Position numbers and translations under genes: made by a program. Positions 43,595 through 52,088 of a stretch of DNA of 52,088 nt are shown in pieces. Below the pieces are notes generated by a model. That model was not told the origin of the DNA. It was given only the letters and a program-made list of their open reading frames with translations, and made no database searches. Within the stretch, counting starts at the first letter, position 1, and each line of letters starts with the position of its first letter. The DNA lies in the NCBI RefSeq assembly GCF_022640935.1, contig NZ_JALCCV010000013.1, positions 1-52,088 of the forward strand, written 5' to 3'. Origin of the DNA: Bifidobacterium sp. (lineage in GTDB: Bacteria > Actinomycetota > Actinomycetes > Actinomycetales > Bifidobacteriaceae).

Positions 43595-45067
43595 ATGTCG
43601 ATGCCTGCCAGCAGTGATTGGGGCCATACGTGGTACCGTCCGCCGAATGCGCCGTCGGTGTGCGATGTGCATATTACGCGGATAGCGCCGGAGGATGCCG
43701 GGTTCTGTGCGCAATGGGCTGATGCGCGCGACAATGAGCCGGCTGATTCTGCCAAAGGTCCGCGGCGATACCGAGTCCGGTGGCGTCCGCTCGAGGGCGG
43801 CGGCGACGCTGGCGAACTGCTCGTCGCAGGGGATCGCTGCCGCGTGGATGGTTTGCGCAACGGCGTGGATTACTCGGTGACCGTAGGCTGCGTCGACTCT
43901 GACGCGTCTTCCGATGGCGCGCCAGGCAGTGAGCCGGGCGATGCGCCGGGCGATTCCGCGACCAGCGGTGCTCGGTTGGTGCGTTGCGGGCGGATGGTGG
44001 GCAGCGTCGTGAACTACCTGCATCCCAGAGACAATGCTTTCCGTTTCTCGGGCCGGTATCTGGCCAGTCCCTCGATTGTGAGGCTGCCTTCGGGGGCGCT
44101 GCTGGTCTCGATGGACGTCTTCATGTGGCGCGGGACGCAGAATCTCACGCTGCTGTTCGAATCGCGAGACGAGGGACGTACATGGGACTTCGTCGCCGAG
44201 CTGATGCCGTGCCTGTGGGGCAGGCTGTTCGTGCACGGCGGCACGCTCTACATGCTGGGGATGAGCTGCGAATATGGTGATCTGCTCGTCGGCCGGTCCG
44301 CGGACGAAGGCCGCACCTGGGGCGCGCCGACCGTGCTGTTCAGAGGATCGGGCAACGCGGATGTGGGCGGTTTCCATAAGGCGCCGATGCCGGTTGTCGA
44401 GGTGGGCGGCCGGCTGGTGACCGGTGTGGATTACGGGTCGTGGGAGACCGGCTTCGCCAATGCGCTGCTGGTCGGCGACGTCTCAGGCGACTTGCTCGAT
44501 CCTTCTTCTTGGCGGCTTTCCGAGCTATGCATGGCCGATCAGCGGCCGCAGGGGCTTCGCCATGTGGCCGCGCTCGAAGGCAATGCGGTCGTCGCGCCGG
44601 ACGGCGTCGTGCGCAATATACTGCGCTTGCAGATGGACGGCTCGACGCCTCGGTTCGGCAAGGCGCTGATGCTCAAGGCCACCGGGCCGAACTGCGCGGG
44701 ATTGCGCTTCGAAGGACTGAGCGATTTCAACGGCGGCAGCAATTCGAAGTTCGAAATAGCCTACGACGAGCCGAGCCAGACTTATTTGGCGCTGGCCAAC
44801 GAGATCGCGGATCCCGCCCTGCCGGCCGCGCGCAATATCCTCTCGCTCATGGCTTCCCGGGATCTGCGCGCGTTCCGGGTAGTGACCAGGGTGGTGGATC
44901 TGGGCGATTGCGATCCAGCGTGGGTCGCGGCGCAGTACCCCAGCTTCATCATGGATGGCGATGACCTGCTGGTGGTCAGCCGCACCGCGATGAACGGGGC
45001 GGACTCCTACCACAACAGCAACGCCATCACATTCCACCGGGTCAAGAACTTCAGGGCGCTGCTATGA
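43595..45067 (+). CDS. Sialidase-fold (BNR/Asp-box) putative glycosidase, specificity unknown
   Basis: A 490-residue protein without signal peptide or membrane segment. Residues ~20-125 look like a fibronectin-III-type domain (YRVRWRPLEGGGDAGELLVAG; LRNGVDYSVTVGCVD) with a Gly/Ala/Asp-rich linker. Residues ~130-490 form a beta-propeller with two Asp-box motifs (SRDEGRTWDF and SADEGRTWGA), plus RYLASPSIVRLPSGALLVSMD. The C-terminus ends SNAITFHRVKNFRALL. The sialidase Arg triad and FRIP motif are not evident, so it may act on another sugar, as several propeller glycosidases do. GAAGGAG precedes ATG. It follows the GH51 gene by 61 bp and is probably co-transcribed. Confidence 0.6.
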   Translation: MSMPASSDWGHTWYRPPNAPSVCDVHITRIAPEDAGFCAQWADARDNEPADSAKGPRRYRVRWRPLEGGGDAGELLVAGDRCRVDGLRNGVDYSVTVGCVDSDASSDGAPGSEPGDAPGDSATSGARLVRCGRMVGSVVNYLHPRDNAFRFSGRYLASPSIVRLPSGALLVSMDVFMWRGTQNLTLLFESRDEGRTWDFVAELMPCLWGRLFVHGGTLYMLGMSCEYGDLLVGRSADEGRTWGAPTVLFRGSGNADVGGFHKAPMPVVEVGGRLVTGVDYGSWETGFANALLVGDVSGDLLDPSSWRLSELCMADQRPQGLRHVAALEGNAVVAPDGVVRNILRLQMDGSTPRFGKALMLKATGPNCAGLRFEGLSDFNGGSNSKFEIAYDEPSQTYLALANEIADPALPAARNILSLMASRDLRAFRVVTRVVDLGDCDPAWVAAQYPSFIMDGDDLLVVSRTAMNGADSYHNSNAITFHRVKNFRALL

Positions 45068-45895
45068 GAGTCTGTCATCGTGGGAGCATGGTAGAGGTAC
45101 GAGCGGATCGCGGCAAGGCCGAGCCCTGCAGACATATCAGCGTCAGCATCATACGAGGATCTGCTCGGAGGCCCGGGAGCGGCGCTTTTGCCCCTTGCCC
45201 TGCCACGACGGTAAGAGCCTCCCCGGGTTACTGGCGCTATGTCAGCGTGTCGATGAACTTCGCTCGAGTGCATACAAAACAAAACCGATTAAGTTAGCTT
45301 AATCGAAGTTCATTTGGATAATCGTCCGATAGACCGTTGAGGAACGGTGAATGATTCCTGAGTCCATTCCGGGCCCCTCCGGCCGCCATGGGTGAGCCGC
45401 GGGTCGCGGGCGGATGCATGGGCCGCGTAACGCATCGTGTTCCGTGGAGATTATGCAAAACCGAATTTTTGTTGGAATATCAACGGTTCTAGGTTGCGCT
45501 GCACACGTGCGGCCCCTCGGGTGAGAGTGTTGGCAGAAGGGACGAGAAGCTGTGGGGGACAAGGAAAGTGAAGGGCGGCAAAACCTGCGTATAACAAACG
45601 TCGTGCAGATGATCGGCCTTGATGCCAGTGGGCGTGTCCGTGAATATCGCCGTCGAATGGACAATATATGAACAACATGCCGTTTCAATTCGATGCATGC
45701 AACTTAACCGGTTGACAAACTCCCGTGGTGCATGTTATCGTGCAAGTAATCGCGTTGAGAACCGGCGAAGATTGACGGTTCGAGACGGGGGAGAGCCAAC
45801 GAAGCCGCCAGGAAGGCGGAGTCCGCGGCCAGAAAGAGGATCAAGGAAGTCCTCTTTCCCATCATTGTCAGCGAATGACGTGAGGAGAAAAGAAC
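45068..45895 (+). promoter_or_regulatory. 828-bp non-coding region with nested inverted repeats
   Basis: No gene is supported here. Near the left, ATGAACTTCG (45253-45262) and CGAAGTTCAT (45304-45313) flank an inner CGATTAAG-TTAG-CTTAATCG hairpin (45286-45305), a probable terminator of the sialidase-fold gene. The right part holds the promoter of the next operon. Confidence 0.5.
45712..45740 (+). promoter_or_regulatory. Likely sigma-70-type promoter of the second sugar transporter
   Basis: A perfect -35 TTGACA (45712-45717) is followed after 17 bases by TTATCG (45735-45740) as a -10. AACCGGTT overlaps the -35 and GAACCGG recurs about 50 bases on, candidate regulator half-sites. It leaves a leader of about 150 nt before the binding-protein gene. 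Confidence 0.5.
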
Positions 45896-47290
45896 ATGAT
45901 GTCGTTGAAAAAAATCGCCGCGGCTGCGGTTGCTGGTGCGTGCGTCGTCGGGCTGGCGGCGTGCGGAGGCAGCGGTTCGTCCGGCGCAGCCACAGATCTC
46001 AGCTATCCCAGCATCGAGCTGGGCGAAACCGGGAAAGACCTGAAGGCATCTATCAAGGTCTTCTCGAACCGAACCGATATGGCCCAAGCTTCCTACCCAG
46101 GAACGTCGTGGAAGCAGTATGTGGCCGAATTTAATAAGATGTACCCGAATATCAAAGTCGAAATCCAAACTGACGCCGATTATGCGAAGGATGCGCTCAC
46201 GCGCCTCCAGGGCAACGACTGGGGTGACATCATGCTTATCCCGGCTGTGGATCGATCCGACCTGAGCACGTACTTCCTGCCCTACGGCAGCACTTCAGAT
46301 ATGGACAAGGAGATCAAGTACGTTCATGCTCAGGAATATGACGGCAACGTATATGGCGTTCCGAGCACTGGAGCCGCTGTCGGCATCGTATACAACAAGG
46401 CCGTTTTCACCAAAGCGGGTATAACCGAGCTGCCCAAGACCCCTGAGGAGTTCATCAACGCGCTGAAGGCAATCAAGTCGAAGACCGATGCCACTCCGCT
46501 GTACACCAACTATGCAGCGGGCTGGACGATGGGCGCCTGGGATCAATACATCGGCGGCACCGCGACCGGCGATGATAAATATATGGCTCAGGAGCTTCTG
46601 CACACCAAGGACCCCTTTGCGGATCCAGGCGATGGCACTCATGCGTATAACGTCTACAAGATTCTGTACGACGCTGTTGCGGGCAAGCTGACCGAAGACG
46701 ATTACTCCACAACCGACTGGGAAGGCAGCAAGACGCAGATGAACGGCGGCAAGATCGGCACTATGGTGCTTGGATCTTGGGCCGTCTCGCAGATGAAGGC
46801 CGCTGGCGACCATCCTGACGATGTCGCATATATGCCCTTCCCGATTTCGGTGGACGGCAAGCAGTATACGTCTTCCGCGGCAGACTACTCCTATGGCATC
46901 AACAAGAAGGTTTCTAAGGACAATCAGGAAGCTTCCATGATCTTTGTCAAGTGGCTGACCGAGAAGTCTAACTTCGCGTATAACGAGGGCGGCGTTTCCG
47001 TGGCAAAATCTGATACTCGCCTGCCCGAGCTGTACGGGGACTTCAAGGATGTGAAGTTCATCGAGGATGAGCCGGCAGTCAAAGGCGAAGAGGATCTCTT
47101 CAACGATCTGAATAGCGATTCCGAACTCGCCATCAACACGGGCGGCGATTCGCGGGTCCAGTCGATCGTCGAGGCGGCGGCCACCGGCAGCAAGTCCTAT
47201 GACGACATTATGAAGAGCTGGAACGAGAAGTGGAATTCCGCTCTTGAGACAGAGGGCGTGGACGTTAAGTACACAACCGTCGCCAAGTAA
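45896..47290 (+). CDS. Sugar ABC transporter substrate-binding lipoprotein
   Basis: A 464-residue exported lipoprotein: short basic N-terminus, helix and lipobox LAAC (VVGLAACGGSG). The mature protein has the family-1 binding fold (KASIKVFSNRTDMAQ; WKQYVAEFNKMYPNIKVEIQTD; GVPSTGAAVGIVYNKAVFTKAGI). GAGGAG precedes ATG; a second ATG is the next codon. It is followed by two permeases and a GH2 beta-mannosidase, so the ligand may be a beta-mannoside-containing oligosaccharide. Neighbouring arabinofuranosidase and GH2 genes leave plant cell-wall or gum glycans open too. Confidence 0.88.
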   Translation: MMSLKKIAAAAVAGACVVGLAACGGSGSSGAATDLSYPSIELGETGKDLKASIKVFSNRTDMAQASYPGTSWKQYVAEFNKMYPNIKVEIQTDADYAKDALTRLQGNDWGDIMLIPAVDRSDLSTYFLPYGSTSDMDKEIKYVHAQEYDGNVYGVPSTGAAVGIVYNKAVFTKAGITELPKTPEEFINALKAIKSKTDATPLYTNYAAGWTMGAWDQYIGGTATGDDKYMAQELLHTKDPFADPGDGTHAYNVYKILYDAVAGKLTEDDYSTTDWEGSKTQMNGGKIGTMVLGSWAVSQMKAAGDHPDDVAYMPFPISVDGKQYTSSAADYSYGINKKVSKDNQEASMIFVKWLTEKSNFAYNEGGVSVAKSDTRLPELYGDFKDVKFIEDEPAVKGEEDLFNDLNSDSELAINTGGDSRVQSIVEAAATGSKSYDDIMKSWNEKWNSALETEGVDVKYTTVAK

Positions 47291-47328
47291 TTTGTCACAC
47301 TAGCGACAAGCCATAGAAAACATCCTCA

Positions 47329-47380
47329 TTGCGGATGCCGGCGACACGGCTCCTCAAGCCATGCCCGCCGGCATCCGCAA
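47329..47380 (+). other. Strong intercistronic hairpin after the binding-protein gene
   Basis: TTGCGGATGCCGGCG (47329-47343) is exactly complementary to CGCCGGCATCCGCAA (47366-47380), a 15-bp perfect GC-rich stem with a further GGCT/AGCC pair inside the loop. It lies 38 bases after the lipoprotein stop, in the 206-bp gap before the permeases. No U run follows, which fits mRNA protection or partial termination giving more binding protein than permease. Confidence 0.65.
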
Positions 47381-47496
47381 CGAGTGTCCTATTCGGCTCA
47401 TCTGACATGAGCAAAGTACATATCTTGCTGCGCTGCCGACAATGACACAGCACACAACAGAATGCAGAACCTACAACACCCGTAAAGGGAGAGACA

Positions 47497-48609
47497 ATGA
47501 CTGCTGCCACAAGCGATTCAGCCGTATCCAGGTACGGTACCGGCGATATACCGGTCAACAAGCTGCCGAGGAACTGGCGCAAGGCCGGTATCGTCACGGC
47601 ATTCAGTGCGATTCCCGTTACGCTGCTTGTCGTATTCACTTACCTGCCCTTTGCCAGCATGGTGGGTTATAGCTTCTTCAAGATGAAGTACATCGGCGCG
47701 CGTAAATGGGTGGGCCTGCAGAATTACGTCGACGTGTTCAGCCGACCGGATACCCTCTCCTCGCTCAAGCTCAGCCTGTATTACATGGTCGGTGCGATAT
47801 TGCAAGTGCTGCTTGCACTGTATCTTTCCTCAGTGCTGGCATTCAAAGTGCGCGGCGGCAATGCGTTCAAAGCCGTCTATTTCTTCCCATACCTGATCAA
47901 CGGCATCGCAGTCGGCTTTATCTTCAAGTTCTTCTACACCCGCGGGTTCGTCTTTGACACCGTGCTGCAGTGGTGCGGCTTCAACCTGGATCAGCTGCCC
48001 TACTGGCTCAGGGACCAAGCGGTGAACAATTGGTCCCTGGTCGGCGCTTCGGTATGGCGTAACCTCGGGCAAGCGGTCATATTGTTTATTGGCTCGATCA
48101 TGTCGATCGATTCCTCGCTTTACGAAGCGGCTGAAATTGATGGCGCGAATAAGTTCCAACAGTTCCGACATATCATTCTTCCAGGCATTCGCACGATTCT
48201 GGTGCTGAATGTCATCCTGTCGATCACTGGTTCGCTCACCGCCTTCGAAGGCCCCTTCGTGATAACCACCGGCGCGAACGGCACTGCGACGATCTTCGTG
48301 CTTATGGATCGTCTGGCGCATGTCAATCAAAAGGTCGGATTGGCCTCGGCCATGGCCATCGTGCTGCTCGTCATCATTCTGATCGTCGCGCTGTTGCAGC
48401 AGCTGTTCTTCAGATACGTGTTCAGGGGCGCCGACGATGGCACGGAGGCCGCGAGGAAGCAGGCGCGCAAAATCGAGCGGCAGCGTCGCAAGGCGACAAG
48501 GAAGGCCGCGCCGATCTTCCGCAATGGGCCGTCGCATAATCCGGCGAGCAGCGCGGTCGATAATCCTTTGAACAATTTGTCAAGCAAAAGCGAAAAGACG
48601 GTGGCATGA
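47497..48609 (+). CDS. Sugar ABC transporter permease (MalF-type)
   Basis: A 370-residue permease, longer than usual because of a ~40-residue N-terminal cytoplasmic extension and a ~60-residue basic C-terminal tail (RKQARKIERQRRKATRKAAP). Helices include VTAFSAIPVTLLVVFTYLPF and LYYMVGAILQVLLALYLSSVLA. The EAA loop is YEAAEIDGANKFQQFRHIILPGIR. AAAGGGAGAG precedes ATG. Its stop overlaps the next start in ATGA. As in the first sugar operon, no ATPase gene is present. Confidence 0.9.
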   Translation: MTAATSDSAVSRYGTGDIPVNKLPRNWRKAGIVTAFSAIPVTLLVVFTYLPFASMVGYSFFKMKYIGARKWVGLQNYVDVFSRPDTLSSLKLSLYYMVGAILQVLLALYLSSVLAFKVRGGNAFKAVYFFPYLINGIAVGFIFKFFYTRGFVFDTVLQWCGFNLDQLPYWLRDQAVNNWSLVGASVWRNLGQAVILFIGSIMSIDSSLYEAAEIDGANKFQQFRHIILPGIRTILVLNVILSITGSLTAFEGPFVITTGANGTATIFVLMDRLAHVNQKVGLASAMAIVLLVIILIVALLQQLFFRYVFRGADDGTEAARKQARKIERQRRKATRKAAPIFRNGPSHNPASSAVDNPLNNLSSKSEKTVA

Positions 48610-49502
48610 TGACTGATACATTGGCACAGGTCAAGGCGCGCGCAGCCAAGCGAACGGCATCCCCTTGGTATACGGCGAAGAACGGCATTTTTGTAGCGCT
48701 TAAATACGTCACTCTTGTCTTCATAGCGTTTTGGATGCTGCTGCCGCTGGTTACTTGTTTTGTGACGGCGGCGAAAACGAGTGAAGAATACCAGTCTACC
48801 AACGTCATGCAGATGCCGAGGAACTGGTTCAACTTCGAGAACTATATCGAGGCCTTTACCACCAGCAACATGGCGGTCGCCTTCCGTAACTCGGTGTTCA
48901 TACTGGTGATTGTGCTCGTCGTCACCACGCTGATTGGCACGCAACTGGCCTATGTGCTCAGCCGTTTCACGTTCCCGGGCAATGCTTTCGTCCGCAGCAT
49001 GTTCACGGTTGCAGCGCTCCTGCCGGGGGTGGCGATGCAGGTTGCATTGTACAAGATCATGGTGAATCTGAACGCCGTGAACACGATGTGGGGCTACATC
49101 ATCATGATGTGCGGCACCGACGTCATTTCGATTTACGTGTTCATCCAGTATTTCGAAAACATCCCGACCTCGCTGGACGAGTCGGCTATCGTCGACGGCG
49201 CCTCCTATTTCACCGTGTACTCGCGCATTCTGCTGCCGCTGCTCAAGCCTGCCATCGTCACCTGCATGATTCTGAAAGGCGTCGGCGTCTACAACGAATA
49301 CTATGCGTCGAATCTTTATCTGCAGGATTCGAGCCTGAAAACCATCGCTATCGCGCTGTACTCCTTCACCGGCCCGATGGGCAGCAAATACAACCTGATC
49401 TGCGCAGGCGTCATCATCACGCTGCTGCCGATGCTGATCCTCTTCCTCGTCTTCCAAAAACAGATTTATAACGGCATCGCCGCAGGATCCGTCAAGGAGT
49501 GA
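48606..49502 (+). CDS. Sugar ABC transporter permease (MalG-type)
   Basis: A 298-residue permease with six predicted helices (for example YVTLVFIAFWMLLPLVTCFVTAAKTSEEY). The EAA loop is LDESAIVDGASYFTVYSRILLPLLKP and the C-terminus (FQKQIYNGIAAGSVKE) is typical of the MalG branch. The ATGA overlap with the preceding permease indicates coupled translation and equal stoichiometry. Confidence 0.92.
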   Translation: MMTDTLAQVKARAAKRTASPWYTAKNGIFVALKYVTLVFIAFWMLLPLVTCFVTAAKTSEEYQSTNVMQMPRNWFNFENYIEAFTTSNMAVAFRNSVFILVIVLVVTTLIGTQLAYVLSRFTFPGNAFVRSMFTVAALLPGVAMQVALYKIMVNLNAVNTMWGYIIMMCGTDVISIYVFIQYFENIPTSLDESAIVDGASYFTVYSRILLPLLKPAIVTCMILKGVGVYNEYYASNLYLQDSSLKTIAIALYSFTGPMGSKYNLICAGVIITLLPMLILFLVFQKQIYNGIAAGSVKE

Positions 49503-49617
49503 CCTGATCGGCGCGCCCCTTTAAATCAGACCTATCCACACTGTCAAGCTTTCTGCAGCCATCGCGGCAGAAGTCGAATGCCACGCTATCGGCAACAATT
49601 CATATGAGGAGCATTTC

Positions 49618-52088
49618 ATGACTCACGTTCCCGCCACCTTCACTCCCATCACAGACGGCTGGTCCGTCAAGGCGCTGAATCCGCAAGTCGCACCTGTCGA
49701 ATTGCAAGATCGGCTCGCCGCAGGAATTCCGGCTACTGTTCCGGGCGAGGCCACGCTCGATCTGGTCGGCGCAGGGCTGATTCCGGACCCTTTCGATGGC
49801 GATCAGGAGAGCCATCAGCAGTGGATCGGCGATGTCGACTGGCAGTTCAGCTGTGACTTCGAATGGCATGCGAACGGCCAGGCTCGTCACGACCTCGTGG
49901 CTTATGGGCTCGACACGGTCGCGGCGCTGTCGATCAACGGGCGCCTGATCGGGAACGCGAAGAACTACTACCGGTCCTATCGCTGGGACGTGCGGCCGAT
50001 GCTCCATGACGGCCGCAACACATTGACGGTAACGTTTGCCTCGTCGGTGCGTGAATCAGACCGGCGCGAACAGGAGATCGGATACTATCCCCATACCGAG
50101 CATCACGCCTTCAACCAGCTGCGCAAACCCTCATACCAATTCGGTTGGGACTGGGGGATCGACGCGGCGAACGCTGGAATCTGGCGGCCAATCGGCATCG
50201 ACTCGTGGTCCGGCGCGCGCATAGCCTCTGTCCGGCCGTTGGTCGATGTGCTCCCTGATGGCACTGGAGTGCTTGCTGCAACGGTTGAGATTGAGCGTGC
50301 CGGCGAAGGGCGCGTCATGACCGGTCCTGATGCACATGCGTGCGCGCAGCCTGTTCCGGTTCGCGTAAGCGTTTCAGGCAAGGGCGTGTCGAACGCGAAT
50401 GGCGCGGGTGGATCCGGCAGCTCGATTGTGATTGACGGCGAAGTGGCGCAGGGCAGGAATTCCACGGTCCTGACGGCGAAGATCCCGCAGGCCAAGTTGT
50501 GGTGGCCGCGCGGGTATGGCGAGCAGCCCCTGTATGACGTGGACGTGTCGCTCGGAGACGAAGCAGATCATGACCCCGTCGCCGCGTGGCACGGCGCGGT
50601 CGGTTTCCGCACCGTGCGCGTCGACACGCGCGCGGACGACATCGGGCGCCCGTTCCAGATTTATGTGAACGATGTAGCCGTGCACGCGCATGGCTACAAC
50701 TGGGTGCCGGCGGATGCATTGCTGTCTCGCGCAGGCAAGGAATGCTACAGTCGCATACTCGCGGATCTCGTGGAATCGAACGCGAATATGGTGCGTGTCT
50801 GGGGCGGTGGCATCTACGAATCCGACGAATTCTACGAACTCGCCGATCGGCTGGGCGTCATGGTCTGGCAGGATTTCACGCTCGCCTGCGGCGCCTATCC
50901 GGAAGATGCCGAGACCAAAGCGGAAATCGAAGCCGAAGCGCGCGAGCATATCGCCCGGCTCTCCTCGCACCCGAGCCTGGTGGTGTGGAACGGGTCGAAC
51001 GAAAACTATGTCGCCTACTCGGAATGGGCCGGATTCAAACAGGCTCTGCGCGACGACGACCGACCGGCGAATGTGTATGGGTACGGCGAAAAACCGTGGG
51101 GCGACTACTATTATTCCGAATTGTTCCCCCGGCTGCTCGCCGAGCTGGATCCTACGCGCGTCTATCTGCCGAGCTCGCCGATGAGCTTCACGAAATTCGT
51201 GGATGCGAATAAAGACGTCGACGGCACCATGCATATCTGGGACGTGTGGAACCGTGTTGACTACCGCAAATTCGCCGATTACACGCCTCGCTTCGCCGAT
51301 GAATTCGGCTATCAGGCACCGCCTGCCTGGAGCACGCTTACGAGCGTAGTGCACGACGAGCCCATCGAGCCCTTTGGCAAGCAGATGCTCATGCATCAGA
51401 AGGCCGCAGGAGGCAATTACAAACTTGCTCGGGGCATGCGATCGCACCTGACGCCAGGTCGTATCGACGATGTGAGCTACAACCCGGACGGCACGCGAAG
51501 CTGGCTGATACCCACCGATTCCTGGCCGAATACAGAGGACTGGCATTGGGCCTGCCAATTGCAGCAAGCGCAGGCTGTGCGCTTCGGCGTCGAGCATATG
51601 CGCTCGTTGGAACCGGTCAACGCCGGCGTGCTCATCTGGCAGCTCAACGACGACTGGCCTGTCGTCTCTTGGGCGGCAGTGGATTACGACGGCCGCCGCA
51701 AACCGTTGTGGTATGCCTCGCGTGACTTCTTCGCCCCCCGATTCGCCACGATCCAGCCGCGCATTTCCGAAAAAGCCTGGCATGATCTGAGCTGGGAGGG
51801 CATGCGGCCGGCATGCGACAGGTTGGCGCTGGTCATTGCCAACGACACCAACGAATCCTGGCACGGCAACTGGAGCGTCGAACGCAGAACGCTTGCTAAC
51901 GAAGTGCTCGCCTCTTGCGAATTCCATGTCGACCTTCCGGGGCCGGGCCACGTCACTCTCGCATTGCCGGAGGATGTCGCGGCGCTGCAATGCCCAACCG
52001 ACGAAATCATCGTCGCCACGCCGCATGACAGCGCGTTCCCCCGTGCGATCTACAACGGCGCCGAAGTCGTGGAGCAGCGGCTGGACGG
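49618..52088 (+). CDS. GH2 beta-mannosidase (3' end beyond window)
   Basis: 823 codons are visible and no stop is reached, so the gene is cut by the window edge. ATG follows GAGGAG. There is no signal peptide, so it is cytosolic. The N-terminal jelly-roll ends with the beta-mannosidase hallmark FNQLRKPSYQFGWDWGI; the barrel carries acid/base E462 (VVWNGSNEN) and nucleophile E562 (FADEFGYQAPPAW). VNDVAVHAHGYNWVPADALL also matches the family. It would remove terminal beta-linked mannose from oligosaccharides brought in by the upstream ABC system. Most of a usual ~850-900-residue enzyme is present. Confidence 0.9.
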   Translation, partial: MTHVPATFTPITDGWSVKALNPQVAPVELQDRLAAGIPATVPGEATLDLVGAGLIPDPFDGDQESHQQWIGDVDWQFSCDFEWHANGQARHDLVAYGLDTVAALSINGRLIGNAKNYYRSYRWDVRPMLHDGRNTLTVTFASSVRESDRREQEIGYYPHTEHHAFNQLRKPSYQFGWDWGIDAANAGIWRPIGIDSWSGARIASVRPLVDVLPDGTGVLAATVEIERAGEGRVMTGPDAHACAQPVPVRVSVSGKGVSNANGAGGSGSSIVIDGEVAQGRNSTVLTAKIPQAKLWWPRGYGEQPLYDVDVSLGDEADHDPVAAWHGAVGFRTVRVDTRADDIGRPFQIYVNDVAVHAHGYNWVPADALLSRAGKECYSRILADLVESNANMVRVWGGGIYESDEFYELADRLGVMVWQDFTLACGAYPEDAETKAEIEAEAREHIARLSSHPSLVVWNGSNENYVAYSEWAGFKQALRDDDRPANVYGYGEKPWGDYYYSELFPRLLAELDPTRVYLPSSPMSFTKFVDANKDVDGTMHIWDVWNRVDYRKFADYTPRFADEFGYQAPPAWSTLTSVVHDEPIEPFGKQMLMHQKAAGGNYKLARGMRSHLTPGRIDDVSYNPDGTRSWLIPTDSWPNTEDWHWACQLQQAQAVRFGVEHMRSLEPVNAGVLIWQLNDDWPVVSWAAVDYDGRRKPLWYASRDFFAPRFATIQPRISEKAWHDLSWEGMRPACDRLALVIANDTNESWHGNWSVERRTLANEVLASCEFHVDLPGPGHVTLALPEDVAALQCPTDEIIVATPHDSAFPRAIYNGAEVVEQRLD

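Noticed and set aside
43595..45067. Annotation as a true exo-alpha-sialidase
   Set aside because: Only the Asp boxes and propeller fold are visible; the FRIP motif, Arg triad and export signal were not found.
45619..46134. 171-codon open frame overlapping the start of the second sugar-binding protein
   Set aside because: It overlaps a clear lipoprotein gene in another frame and crosses its promoter; composition is that of a shadow frame.

Overview
The window looks like chromosomal DNA from a high-GC, sugar-fermenting actinobacterium, most likely Bifidobacterium. Supporting signs are an actinobacterial DUF3073 protein, a small sterol-carrier-like protein, a phosphoenolpyruvate carboxylase, a ThrE-type exporter, sortase-dependent pili, and dense glycoside hydrolase/ABC transporter/LacI clusters. 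The genus is inferred from gene content, not from a marker gene. I saw no rRNA, tRNA, CRISPR array or insertion-sequence transposase.

Layout. (1) 1-7.9 kb, housekeeping: ppc (-), a ThrE-like exporter (+), trpS (-), a DUF3073 protein and a stand-alone C39-like papain-fold protein. (2) 8.2-11.0 kb: an amino-acid (glutamate-type) ABC importer, with a lipoprotein and two permeases but no ATPase. (3) 11.2-20.6 kb: an alpha-glucoside operon. It holds a sugar-binding lipoprotein, two permeases, a fused beta-phosphoglucomutase/GH65 phosphorylase, a GH13 alpha-1,6-type glucosidase and a LacI regulator. Together these could import an alpha-glucoside, phosphorolyse it to beta-glucose-1-phosphate plus glucose, and convert the former to glucose-6-phosphate. 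(4) 20.6-25.3 kb: a structured repeat element, the sterol-carrier-like gene, glycogen phosphorylase and a second LacI gene. (5) 25.3-37.9 kb: a surface-protein locus with a tip-type adhesin, a major pilin whose signal peptide is out of frame, a second copy of the structured repeat, a class C sortase, and a 1651-residue adhesin with SdrD-type B repeats and an LSKTG anchor. Four LacI-type operator boxes lie between the LacI gene and the first pilus gene. (6) 38.1-52.1 kb: a second glycan cluster. It has a sugar isomerase and GH2 enzyme (-), divergent from an AraC regulator, a GH51 arabinofuranosidase broken by an in-frame TAG, a sialidase-fold protein, a sugar ABC importer (lipoprotein plus two permeases) and a GH2 beta-mannosidase that runs off the right edge.

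The two most unusual signals are a pair of ~190-bp elements 10.4 kb apart and the probable LacI-type control of a pilus locus. Each element carries four copies of one 13-bp box (TGCTACAAATAAG and its complement) in the order left-left-right-right, with an exact 42-bp period and an 79-80-bp centre. Two gene-breaking lesions (pilin frameshift, GH51 nonsense) need read-level confirmation before they are treated as biology.
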